From: Davidsoniella eucalypti
Taxonomy: Eukaryota > Ascomycota > Sordariomycetes > Microascales > Ceratocystidaceae
DNA: 64,000 nt
Assembly: GCA_004009845.1 (NCBI GenBank)
Contig: RMBW01000092.1
Location: 62,001-126,000 of the forward strand
Direction of reading: 5' to 3'
Part shown: positions 11,259 through 22,084 of the stretch, piece by piece
How positions within the stretch are numbered: position 1 is the stretch's first letter
How the letters are laid out: every line of letters begins with the position of its first letter
Notes under the pieces: generated by a model
Databases searched by the model: none
Seen by the model: the letters and a program-made list of their open reading frames with translations, nothing else
Told to the model about the DNA's origin: nothing
Program-made: the position numbers and the translations under genes

Positions 11259-14200
11259 GTAAGTACTGGGCGATATGGGTGTACAGTTTTTTTGCCAGTC
11301 TGAGAAAGAGATGGTTTGCTTATGACGTTGAATATAGTTGTGGGTTGACCCTAGTACATTGTTCTACTAGTAACACATACTGGAATATCGGGTTCCAAAT
11401 GTTTACACGCTTACTTATTTGCTACTATGAGTTATAGTTGCATATGGTCATGAACGAAACAGTAGACGCTAGTAATTCCGAAGGGTTTTGAAAGTAACCT
11501 AAATCGGAACATGGCAAGGACCGTAGCTTATGATGGGCTAATAGTTCCGAAACTACGAAGAATGACCTACTTTCTAGGAATTCATGCGCTTTTTTATCTC
11601 CTTGGCCATAATCTGTTGGTGTCTTTTTTGTTATTCCTATACGTGATTGCAAGATCACATTTCATAATCATTTATTGTCGGCCGTTTTTTGCTTTTTTTT
11701 TATTACTATCTTTCTTACTTTTTATATTTTTTATATTTGTGAGTTATTGGGCCACTACAAATCCGGTAATATCTTCTCTTATTGTGTTTCTTGTTTATTT
11801 CTTCTTCTGTTCGTTCTTATTGGTTTTTATGTGTATTAGCGTAACATCGGATATCCCCTTTTGAGTTTTTGTTTATTGTATATCCTTTATCTTCCCCCTC
11901 TTATCCGTCTTTGATAACTTTTGTTTTTTCTTGTCTTTACCATCCTTCAATCTATGTGACTATTCCCCGATGTGCTAAAATCCATGTCTATAAACCAGCT
12001 TTTTCTTTTTCTTTTTCTTTTTTTTTTCATAGGAGAGAGATTTAAACTCTAAAGTTGACTTATAGAGACCTTAGGAGAAAACAAAAATGGACATAATATT
12101 TCCTACGTGGCCGTGTTTTGAAAGTTTATATATGCTTTGCTGGCTAGACTTGACAGCTAACATCTGATATATATACGGCACATGAAGCACATGAATCTTG
12201 GATCTAGTTTGTAGCAAGTACGAACCGTGAAGGTGGTGCGTATGTATAACTCGTAAATGATGTTTTGGACAGAATTATATAGGGGTTGGCAGTAAGTGAG
12301 TATACTAGAGTTTAATTGGGTTAGAATGGGGAACATATAGCCAAATGTGGTTGTAGACGTAATATAACCATTGCGGATTCTATAGGTCAAGAACGACTCT
12401 ACAGCTGTTTTGATCACGTGGTCTCAATGTTAAGCATGCAAGCTTCTTCGAAGGTTTTGTTATTGCTGTTGTTGCTGTTCGTTAAGCAATTTCCGCCTGG
12501 TGGGTTGCCTGTCAAATTATGGGGGTGGGAAGGTTGGCGATGATTGCAACTAATCAATGTTTTAAATCTTTTTGTTTTGTGAGTGGATAATAATTAGCTT
12601 AAAGTATTAGTTGTATTTAGTTGGCGGATGTTTAGATCTGTCAAGCAAGATTTAATAGCGAGTGGAACAAATAATAAACAGTAAGAACAAAATCCCATTG
12701 TTTAATAGGAAATTAGATCCTATAGAGCCTATGGAACTGTTGTTTGGATGACAACACGAGACCTCAAAAAGAAAAAGAAAAACAATAGAGAAATAGAGAA
12801 CAGAGGCCAGATGTTACATGGCGTCTAGAAAAAAAACAAAGAGAGCTACTTTTTGTTTTGTTTTCTGCAGACATGGCAGATTTCGATTACTGACAGATAA
12901 TGTAGGTATGTGTTGTCAAAATGCCCAGCTCGTCCGTTTATCATAGAATATTTGCCCTATCAGAGCACGGCATGTCATCTTATATTAGAAAGAGAAGAGA
13001 GATGAGTATCAACAAAAGTTGGTTCGCTATATAAGAGAAGATAAAGTGAAGGCTGAGCACTTGCTTGATTGAGATGGCATTGACTGGGAATATTTTGAAG
13101 AGGAACTGCCATTAGAAGAATACGCAATAAGGGTTTAATATGTGTATATGTCTCCCTTGGGTATAAGGGACACATTGCATTTGGCAGAAATATCAAAAAT
13201 TATAAAGAAAGAGATATATCTTATGCTGACGTTTAAATATCAATCAGTTGTACGTCGTTGTAGTTGTACTAGCGTCTGTCTACCATAGCTCCAACAGGCC
13301 ACCCCCTCCCTATCCATAAGTCTGGCATGAGGGGAATCCCAGCCATCATGAAGACGGATGTTAGTAGGCAAGTAGTATTCTGTATACATTGAATACATGT
13401 ACTAATGGCTACATTTATGTGTCATGTTGTGTGCAACCCGTTTCTTTAAATGCAGGGCCGCTTCCAGCCACGAAGCCTTCCTGTCGATTCATTCCTAGCC
13501 ACTAGATATATAATTAGCCAAGATGTATGTACTTGATATCTTGTGCTATTACGGCTACATTACATAGATCAGATATTCTTTTGTTGTTTTCGCTCAATCA
13601 TTGTGTCCTATTTTTGTGATCGTGCTTGTTTTGGGTTGTATGAGTGCAACGTTGGCGGGAAGGGAGCCAAAGTGTTTCTGCAACAATAACAAAAACAACG
13701 CGGTGGCGAACACTTTGAGTTGTCTTACTAGTGTTAGTTCCTAGTTCCTGATTTATCTGGTCATACAGATAAGGTTCAACTATTGCAATAGAAGTAAACA
13801 GCGCCTACAACAACAACAAGAAAAAAAAAACAGGCATCCCTGTCTAGAGCCGTGCAACTGTTGTTGATTTGGCTATCTTGTACTAGTAACCTGGCTTGGC
13901 GGGGGTCACTACGCATTCCAGCGGGTATCAGGTACGAAGCTGCGTGTTGGTTATACTAAATAGTTGTACTAAATAGTTATAGAGAGGCGCGCATTCGTCC
14001 ATAATTCGCCTGCAGTTCTGCATGTAGCGATTTACGTGTATTCTATCACTTTGTCTGTTTTCTTTTGTCTCTATTTCTCTTCTCGGCTGGGCTGCAAATT
14101 GGGCAGATTCTACCGTTCTACCGTTGTTTCTTTATTTCTTTTTCACTTCGAAGAAGAATGTAGAGACAAAAAACTCAGGTCGTTTAGAGTAGCCGAGCTG

Positions 14201-14816
14201 CAACAATGACAACAACAACAACAAAGAAGAAGCTGGTTTGGACTGGGGGAGACGAGAAGACTGAAACGATAGAGAAGCGATGTCATCGCATCGTCATCAA
14301 CAAAGAACCAAGGAGATAAAGAAAATGGTAGTAGCTGTAGTAAACATCGTGAGATTTTGACTTTGTTAGCTTGGTTCTTGTTCTTTGTAGTTATGAGATC
14401 TTTAGAGCAGAGGCCTGTAATGCTAGAATGCTAGAATGCCAGCTGTTTTAGTGAAATTTTAGTATGCTGCTACCACTTGCTATTACAGGCGTTGCTACCG
14501 CTACAGCGCTCTTTAGGTTCTCCCTACAACGGCCACGGGTAGCACTAGCTTGTTGTTATTACAGCTTCTTTGTTTCTTTGTCTAGGCTTGTGTTTCTTTT
14601 CTGCTTCTGAACGTCCCCCAGCCCAGCCAACTAATTTATTTTTTGATAATTCAACTCTTGTTTTCCTCCTTCTCCGCCTAGCAACAACAAAGCCCACCTC
14701 CTGTAGCGCCTCTTTTTGCAGCCAGGAATCGATTTCTTCTCATTTGGTGGCCAACTAAATAGGCCTTTCTAGTTCTCTTCTTCTGACGCCAAAAATCATA
14801 TCGCCCGCTGATTCCC
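11259..14816. other. Gene-poor interval upstream of the cdh1 leader
   Basis: No coding sequence is supported. It holds AT-rich tracts around 11.6-12.1 kb, one copy of a 50-bp dispersed repeat (13329-13378), a 13-bp tandem pair near 13954-13979 and a CAA microsatellite near 14207-14223. Confidence 0.45.
13329..13378. repeat. 50-bp dispersed repeat, copy A
   Basis: This segment matches 33010-33059 in the same orientation at 47 of 50 positions, with no gap. All three differences are A/G transitions. Similarity stops abruptly at both ends. Both copies are intergenic. Read on the minus strand it gives an open frame with TTCLLTSVFMMAGIPL. It may be a piece of an older repeat family, a small RNA or a coding relic; the sequence alone does not decide. 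Confidence 0.75.
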
Positions 14817-15732
14817 ATGACTTGCTGATTCTTCTTCACGACTCTAACGATCTTCCCTTTCCCTTTTTTTCTTCCCGCCTAGCCGCCTTCATCGCCATCT
14901 CTACAAACAATTGACCTTTGCTTCCTCTCCTGTGCCATTACTTCATCATTGACTTCATTTTTCATTTTTTTTCATCTTCGCCTTCATCTGACCGGCGCCT
15001 TATCCTGTGGTATTTTTTATAACTATATCTATATTTATATATTTTTTTTCTGCCTTTCCTCAACCCGACAGCGATCAACCTGTCTCATAGCGACCCGCGA
15101 TCCCATCCCAGCATTTGTTTTGCAGCATCTTTACCTTCTGTTCTACCACCACCACAACAACAATAACAACAACATCGACAACGCAATCGGGACCAGTTGC
15201 CCCAGTCATCTTCTGCCTGTACTCTAATTTTTCGTATTTTTCGCCTGGCCGCGATCCTCTTTTTCTTCCGTCTTCTACAGCTTCATCATCGACCTGCCTC
15301 TGTGCATCAGCCCGTTGCTTTAGCGCATCTCCTCATTTCGACCTGGAGCTGTCTCAATTGGCCGTTCTCAACGTGTATCGCCTAGCCTGTTTGTTTACCG
15401 ACCGTAGGGGATAGCGCATCCCGGGAGTCGCAACTCTTTTCTTGCCATAAAATACACCCACAGTCCCTATCGACTACGTCTGTTGTGCTGCCGTTGCTAT
15501 TGCGGCCTATTCTGTCCTGTCCGTCGAGCTCAAGAGAGCGTGGGCGAGAGACAACGCAGCAACCTTTTGTCAGGTCTTTTGCGATTGAACCCCTGCACCT
15601 AACAATCACGGACGTCAACGACAAGCTCTCAGCCCTCTCAAATCCGTTATTCGATCACTGCCGTGCCACACACGAACACACTTCTTCCACCAGAAAACCC
15701 TACACGCGAATAGCTGGCTGCGTTACTAGAGA
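14817..15732 (+). promoter_or_regulatory. CT-rich, ATG-free upstream region and probable long 5' leader of cdh1
   Basis: From the last upstream ATG (14817-14819) to the cdh1 start at 15733 there are 913 bp without one ATG on the plus strand. The segment is pyrimidine-rich and includes a CAA/CCA-type tract near 15145-15180. The lack of ATG in all three frames is what a long 5' untranslated region kept free of upstream start codons would look like. The transcription start is not visible to me. Confidence 0.6.
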
Positions 15733-17730
15733 ATGTCGAATCTTCCGGATCAAATATCCGGCACCGGGCTCGGGCCCTCCTCGTCTAAGAGGCCTGTAGC
15801 TTCTGGTGCTGCCGCCGCTCCGACGCCTAGAGACGGCCACTCACGAAACCCCTCTACTCATATCGTGCCCATGTCACCACTTCCTGGCCCAAAAATCGCA
15901 GCCCCGCCCATTTCACACAACCGTGATCGCTCTCGATCAGACCTACGCAAGAACCCAATATCTGAAATGACTTCTCGTCACATGCGGGGAAGCGGCAACC
16001 GAGCGAGCACTGGCTCTATTCGACCCTCTCACATCGATATCGAAGCCATTGACCACGCGTTAGTACGAGAGGTCCAGCGCAAGGCCCGCGATAGCATCAC
16101 TCCAACTGCTGGCAACAGTCCCCATCGGAAACGACAAAGGATCAATGGTGATCGGTATGCAGCTTCATTCTACTACTCAACCCATATCCTACATGTACTA
16201 ACCTGGCTACTTGTCTATCTGTAGTTTCATTCCAACTCGCTCTGGTCAGGATCTCCAGGCGAGCTTCAGCTTGCTACATGAAGAGGGCTCCCCGGCTACC
16301 CCACCACGCCTAAAGAAGCGCACACCGCACGGCGAGCTCGATTTTCAAAAGAGTAAGCTCCCCCACCTCTATACTAAAATGTCTGACGTTAACCATTCTA
16401 TGCACTTCCAGCCGAGGAAGCCAATCGTGCGTTTTCTAAACTATTACGCGCAGAACTTTTCGAAGGCACTGTGCCCCAAGACCTGACTACCCGTGGTTCT
16501 CATGCGCGGTCACATACACCCCCTGCCCCATCTAGCGGAGGCATGGGAAGTAGCATGTCTCCTTCAACACCTCATAAAAACCTCTTTTCATACGTTTCAC
16601 CCGCTCATCACAGCGTCGGCGGTCACCCAACACCATCCAAAACACCACAGGGCAGACATGCGCCCAACCTAGACACGCGATCTGAAATCTACAGCTTGTC
16701 GCCAGTCCGTTTAGGAAGCCAGCAGATGCTCCTAAGCCCAAGGCGTCAACCGCGTGCCGTCAGCAAAGTTCCTTATAAAGTCCTAGATGCACCAGAGCTT
16801 GCCGACGATTTCTATCTCAATCTTGTCGATTGGGGTAGCGCGAATGTTCTTGGAGTCGGTCTAGGCTCCAGTGTGTATCTATGGAACGCCCAAACCAGCA
16901 GAGTCAATAAGCTATGCACCTTGGATGATGACACAGTCACTAGCGTATCATGGATACAAAAAGGCACACATATTGCCATTGGTACTGGCAAAGGCTTGGT
17001 ACAGATTTGGGATGCAGAAAAAACAAGACGATTACGCACCATGACTGGCCATACTGCCCGTGTTGGGTCGTTGGCATGGAATACTCACATTCTTTCTTCC
17101 GGTTCTCGCGATCGTTTGATTTATCATCGAGATGTACGTGCTCCAGATCAATGGCTTAAGAAGCTAGTTGGACACAAACAGGAGGTCTGTGGATTGAAAT
17201 GGAACTGTGAAGATGGCCAACTTGCCAGCGGCGGCAACGACAACAAACTCATGGTGTGGGACAAGCTGTCTGACACGCCACTGTTCAAGTTTGCCGACCA
17301 TACAGCCGCCGTAAAGGCCATCTCATGGTCTCCCCATCAACGTGGACTGTTGGCGTCGGGTGGCGGAACAGCAGACCGCCGCATCATCTTCCACGACACT
17401 ATGCAGGGCTCTATTGTTAACGAGATCGACACCGGCAGCCAGGTCTGTAATATTGCCTGGTCGAAGAACTCTAACGAAATCGTGTCGACGCATGGTTACA
17501 GTCAGAACCAGATCGTTGTATGGAAATACCCGTCCATGACACAGGTTGCTAGTCTTACAGGCCATACATATAGAGTGCTATATCTGGCGATGAGCCCAGA
17601 TGGCCGTGTCGTAGTCACTGGAGCTGGCGATGAGACGCTTCGCTTCTGGTCAATATTTGGAAGAAGACCAGGAACCAAGGACGATGGAGAAAGTAGTGGA
17701 AGATTATCCGACTGGGCCGTGATTCGGTAA
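15733..17730 (+). CDS. cdh1: APC/C activator Cdh1/Fizzy-related (WD40)
   Basis: This is the co-activator that brings substrates to the anaphase-promoting complex in late mitosis and G1. Three exons, 15733-16154, 16225-16352 and 16412-17730, give 622 residues. The first splice junction falls inside the C box and restores D-R-FIPTR (about residues 140-146), the APC/C-binding motif. The second restores EEANRAFSKLLRAELFEG, a Cdh1-family block. Next come KVPYKVLDAPELADDFYLNLVDW, which marks Cdh1 rather than Cdc20, and a seven-blade WD40 propeller with repeats such as LWNAQTS, IWDAEK and VWDKLSD. The protein ends in DWAVIR, so the C-terminal Ile-Arg tail that docks on APC/C TPR subunits is present. 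The long N-terminus has many S/T-P sites, fitting inhibition by CDK phosphorylation as known for the family. Confidence 0.95.
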
Positions 17731-18680
17731 CTTTCTATCTTTTTTTTCCTTTTGCCTTTTCTTCTTCCTTTAACCATGATGATGACACCTTGCTTTTCTG
17801 TTCATTCTAATTTATTTATTTGGGGGTTTGGGTTTTGACTATTAGTTGGATTTGGTTTTTTGCTGAAAGTTTTGGGTTTTCATGTTTCCTTCATCATTGG
17901 TATCGTTTTTCTAATTTTTTTTTTTCAAATCCAATCTGGAGTTGGCGTCAGACGGAAAGCAAAGTTGGTGTTTTTTTTTCATTGGCAAAAAAAATTCTAC
18001 CACTAAAGTGCAGTTTAACTTATCATAGGCTACCTTCATTTCAGTGTAAGGGGCCTTCTTTTTCAATTTTTCTAATCTTTTTTGATAAAAAAAACTAAGG
18101 AATGTTTGGGTTTTTTATTATTTAGATCTAGAAAGGTGTTTTTATGGGTTTTGATACCCTTTTCCCAATCTTTTTTTTCTGTTTCTATAACATGTGAGAG
18201 AAATGAAATGTTGGTAGTAATGATGGAAACGAAAGAAGTGTAAGAAAGGGACGGGCTTTATTTGTCTCATTGTTCATCTTAACTACACTTAGAACTCTCT
18301 AATAAGAAATGTCATCACAAAGATTAAGCGTCTAATTTGAAGACATAAAAATCATAGCCAAGAAAAAGGACGTAATATACAACTGGTACAACAATTAGCG
18401 AGACTTGTTGGATAGAAAGATGACTTATTCAAGGAAGAATATATATTATAGTATTACATCCATCTTATTTCATCCTTGTGTGAACTTATACCGACTTATA
18501 TCATCTAATAATCGCAAGAAACAAGCAAAACTATGTAATAACACATGAAGCTATAAAACCTTTAAACCCCCCAAAAAAGACAATTAGAAAACAAAAAGCA
18601 CAAAAAAAGAATGGATAGAGAAGCTATCTCGTCTCAACATAATCCTCATTACAAGCATACCAATTATAACCGAAACAAAA
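17731..18680. other. Convergent 3' region between cdh1 and gpc1
   Basis: T-rich on the cdh1 side and A/T-rich throughout, as expected for two facing 3' ends. No gene is supported. Confidence 0.45.
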
Positions 18681-20384
18681 TCACAACCCTTCCGTATTAC
18701 GTCGCTGTAGGCCGCCGACAGCACTATCGACACCTGTCGACATAGTATCCAAGTTATTAGCTCCAACAGACATAGGCGGGATATCTTCCGTTGCGAGATT
18801 CTTATCAGATATAACTCCATTATTCGCCATAGCAGAAGCAGAAGCTGCGGATTCCCCAGTTTTGACAGTATCCAAAGCTTCGACAAGTGGTGTATCGGTA
18901 GTAGATACGATAGATTGGCGATGCTGAGATGTGCCACCCTCTGATGGGCCGAGAACGGGTGACGTCATTAGATCGGGAGAGTGCTGCCATTTGGCCACAT
19001 CGGCTTTAAGAGCCTCAAGTTCCTTTTGGAATCGTGTGCCGAAGACGTCAATGTAGTAGGTAGCTCCATTATAGACGCTCCACGTGAACACGAGTGACAA
19101 AAAGAGCATGGAAGCCGTCTGGTATGAAAACCAGATTGTGCAGGGCAGCATGGTCAGCACGGCATATGTGTATTGGATCAGCATATACATGGGCTCTTGG
19201 AGATGTTCGGGCTGGCGGAGAACGAATTTACCGATCCACTCCTTTTCGTACGAACGACGAAGCCAGGTGAAGGATGTCGGACGACCGGCACGGATCTTTT
19301 CACGGCGACGGATCGAGATGAAAAAGTAGTACGCGAGTTGCCAGAATGCATATGGTATGCTACTCCAAGCCAGCATAGACGCAATGTTGTTGTAATCATT
19401 AGGAGAGCCGGGCAGAGCATTGTTGATAGCGTAGACTGCCGGGAACCGCACTTTCTGTAACTCGGGAGAGATCAGATGTACGATGGAGTGGAGGGTTGCA
19501 CATGGCATGATGTGGATAAACAGCGAAGTAACCTTGTCAAAGCTATGGAAGACGAGAGAGTTGCGCCACATTATAATAGCAACGGCATTATTTCCAAACG
19601 CTAGGCAATAGGCCGATGTGAACATGCGTTTGGAACTGGGGAATATCCAGAGACTTATAATGAGAAGCAAGTTGACGAAATAGCACAGGTCGGCGAGGAA
19701 GTAGTGGTAGCCACGTCTGTGATAGGTGTAGCCGCGAATAGGCATGAAGTAGAGCAGCTGAACGGTGTACCAGATATGGAAGTACTCCGGAAAAGCGCCG
19801 AGAAGATAGCCACAGATGAAGATGTTCATGACACCGCAAATGAACGAGATCTTCTCGCGGAGAGTGATGGCGCGGGTATCGTTCCATCTATTCCCCAGCT
19901 TCTCAACGCTGAGGCGCATACGTTGGCGGTAGCGATCGAGCTGTTCCTCGGCCGTCGGCACTCTGCGGCGCCATTCTTCGACCATTCGTTCCTTGGCATG
20001 GTTTCCACGAGACTTCAGCGCCTGGCGCGACCGGCGGACCTTTTCAGTCTGCGCAGATATACCACGTTGGATCTTCTCGAGCTGCTGCGGCAGCGCGAAG
20101 TTGTCTAGGATGTCTAGGACGGTGAGGCGGTCGAGTGGAGGGAAACCTTCCCAGTCGTCTTGGTAGGAACTACCGGTGGAAAAGGATGAGTTGCGTGAGA
20201 GGCGGTGTCGTTTGGGGCTGCCGCTGCCCCGGGGCTCGAGTATAGGCGAGTTTAGAGGGTCGGTAGCGACATCGTGCCTGGTAGATTCAGCGGGGGTATC
20301 GATTCCCGTGTCGATCGTGGTAGAGCTTGCGGAGTTTTCTCGTGGGGTGTTGGCCGTAGCCGGGACACCGTCGTCGGAATGCAT
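18681..20384 (-). CDS. GPC1: Glycerophosphocholine acyltransferase Gpc1 (DUF2838 family)
   Basis: Gpc1 (yeast YGR149W) acylates glycerophosphocholine with acyl-CoA to make lysophosphatidylcholine, allowing recycling of phosphatidylcholine. The uninterrupted frame gives 567 residues from the first ATG at 20384. The frame is open a further 22 codons to 20450, but that codon is GTG and a stop lies just upstream, so 20384 is preferred. Recognisable family blocks are DTRAITLREKISFICGVMNIF, YFHIWYTVQLLYFMPIRGYTYHRRGYHYFLADLCYFVNLLLI, AFGNNAVAIIMWRNSLVFHSFDKVTSLFIHIMPC and LAYYFFISIRRREKI. About eight hydrophobic spans lie in the middle, with a disordered S/T-rich N-terminus and tail. Membrane location is certain from the sequence; the enzyme activity is inferred from the family. 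Confidence 0.9.
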   Translation of the reverse strand: MHSDDGVPATANTPRENSASSTTIDTGIDTPAESTRHDVATDPLNSPILEPRGSGSPKRHRLSRNSSFSTGSSYQDDWEGFPPLDRLTVLDILDNFALPQQLEKIQRGISAQTEKVRRSRQALKSRGNHAKERMVEEWRRRVPTAEEQLDRYRQRMRLSVEKLGNRWNDTRAITLREKISFICGVMNIFICGYLLGAFPEYFHIWYTVQLLYFMPIRGYTYHRRGYHYFLADLCYFVNLLLIISLWIFPSSKRMFTSAYCLAFGNNAVAIIMWRNSLVFHSFDKVTSLFIHIMPCATLHSIVHLISPELQKVRFPAVYAINNALPGSPNDYNNIASMLAWSSIPYAFWQLAYYFFISIRRREKIRAGRPTSFTWLRRSYEKEWIGKFVLRQPEHLQEPMYMLIQYTYAVLTMLPCTIWFSYQTASMLFLSLVFTWSVYNGATYYIDVFGTRFQKELEALKADVAKWQHSPDLMTSPVLGPSEGGTSQHRQSIVSTTDTPLVEALDTVKTGESAASASAMANNGVISDKNLATEDIPPMSVGANNLDTMSTGVDSAVGGLQRRNTEGL

Positions 20385-21307
20385 GCTTAGACCTGTGTCT
20401 AAAGTTGTATTTGTCTGTGTGGTTGAGAGTTTGCTGCGTATACAAGACACGGACTATACAAAAGAGAGCTCAGGTGCTTTTTAGGCTGCTAGGATCTAAA
20501 GAGAAAGAAGAGCCCCTGCTAGTACTTGCGTTAGTTAGGCGTGTAGCAAGCTATCAGAAGATGTTACATGATGACTTACAAGACTGTACAATGAAAAAGA
20601 CAATGGGAGACCTGGAGACGATTGCGAGTCAGATTCGAATATGATCACAACAAAGATCTCAGCAAGCAGGAAAGAAAGCCGCTGTAAATCGTCCTAAGAT
20701 GGCAACGATGGAACCTGGTCCTAGGCAAAATCAACACCGTTGAATCAAAGCGGGCTGGTTGGATCGATTAAACAGGGCTTGTCTGATGACGTTATGCGAG
20801 GACTTGATATATCTGTACTATGTAGAGGGAGAGCTTGGTTTTGCGGTCAAGAGGCAGAAACAGTGGAAACCAGAAGGGGAGGAAAAAAGGAAGGTTGAAG
20901 AAAGCTATATGCAGAAAGAACACATGTCATGGGAACACCTAAACAATAGCTGGATTTCTTTTTATGATGCATCTGTACACACATAATTAGTTGTATGTAA
21001 AGCATGAGGCAGAGGATCTTTCTTGTTGGCCGACTTGGTCTTTCTTTCTCTGATATTTGGCACGTGAATTTAATCGGCTGTATATATAGAGACTAAAAGA
21101 TGTCCCGCAATGCCATCCAGCAACGTTTTCCCCTCAATCCAAGTCATTTAACATATTCAAGCCTACACTGCCGAAATAGCAAATGTGATTGCGTTCCGTC
21201 TAGCTTGTGATGCGATCAGGTGCGCATTGGTTGAAGATTTAACGCTTGAATTTGGCAGGTGGCCGCCATGGCCATCGTGGTTGGCCAGATGGTGCCAAAA
21301 TGCAATA

Positions 21308-21317
21308 GTCACGTGAC
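21308..21317. promoter_or_regulatory. Perfect palindrome with CACGTG E-box core
   Basis: GTCACGTGAC is self-complementary over all 10 bases and contains TCACGTGA, the high-affinity site of Cbf1/Pho4-like bHLH factors in ascomycetes. It sits in the divergent gpc1/smc1 intergenic region. Binding is inference. Confidence 0.4.
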
Positions 21318-21434
21318 ACTGCCATTCAGTACCAAAAGAATAGGCAGCTCTGCGCGTGTGGACCCACTTGGGGTTACACTTTTGTCTAGTCAGTAGGCGC
21401 GTATTCTAACCCTCAGCCAACATTTGGGTTAACG

Positions 21435-21440
21435 ACGCGT
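21435..21440. promoter_or_regulatory. ACGCGT (MluI cell-cycle box) upstream of smc1
   Basis: An exact ACGCGT lies about 645 bp before the smc1 ATG. MBF/DSC1 binds this hexamer in yeasts to drive G1/S genes, and budding yeast cohesin genes are in that class. A single hexamer can occur by chance, so this is a candidate only. Confidence 0.35.
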
Positions 21441-22084
21441 TGAAGGAAAGCTAGTAACGAGCTTGGCTTTTTTAGCGTAGCATTTTCACTATTACCACTA
21501 TTACTATTAATGATTTCAACTTGCGAGGTTGTGCTTTTTTTGTTGTTTTTAGTGCAGCGAACGAAGCCATCGCCAAATAATCTGCTTGCCCAGTTTTTCC
21601 AAGATAAACTTGCACCCGTTGGAAAATCGACGATAAAGCCTAGCATTTGCCCGCCATTTTTTTCCTGCCTAAAACGCACCACAGCCCTGAAAAAGCTCAC
21701 ATGCGGTGCTGCAGATACCGTTTTGGCACTCTTTCCATTATCGCTCGTTTGCACCAATAGACGGGGCTGTCTTTGTTTTTTTTAATATATATTCTCTTTG
21801 TTGCTGTGTTGTTTCTTGCTGCTTTGAGACCGGCGGCTTTACGGACTTCAAGCTGAATCGTCCCAGAGGTCACGATCTTTGTCTGACTAATCGACTGCTT
21901 GCTCGACTATCTTCACTCCTGCGCCGTCGCAAGTCCGGCCTCGCCCCGCGCCACTCTATTATCGCGATCTGCCATCTTCTCTGGCGTCGCAATACAATCT
22001 AGACTCGCACTGTCTCTTTGTTTTGCCTCTCTTCTATTTCGCATACTAGTCTACAGACGCCGAGAAGCTCGTTTACCCGCCGTC

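Larger units (their letters stand above)
20385..22084. other. Divergent promoter region between gpc1 and smc1
   Basis: The interval holds a 10-bp palindrome with CACGTG at its core (21308-21317) and an ACGCGT box (21435-21440). No plus-strand ATG occurs from about 21704 to the smc1 start. No gene is supported; short frames here lack recognisable features. Confidence 0.5.

Noticed and set aside
14949..15799. Open frames of 60-104 codons upstream of cdh1
   Set aside because: None begins with ATG; the region has no ATG at all, so these are not upstream ORFs in the usual sense.
20385..20450. Longer N-terminus for Gpc1 starting at 20450
   Set aside because: The codon there is GTG and an in-frame stop lies just upstream. 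The first ATG is at 20384.
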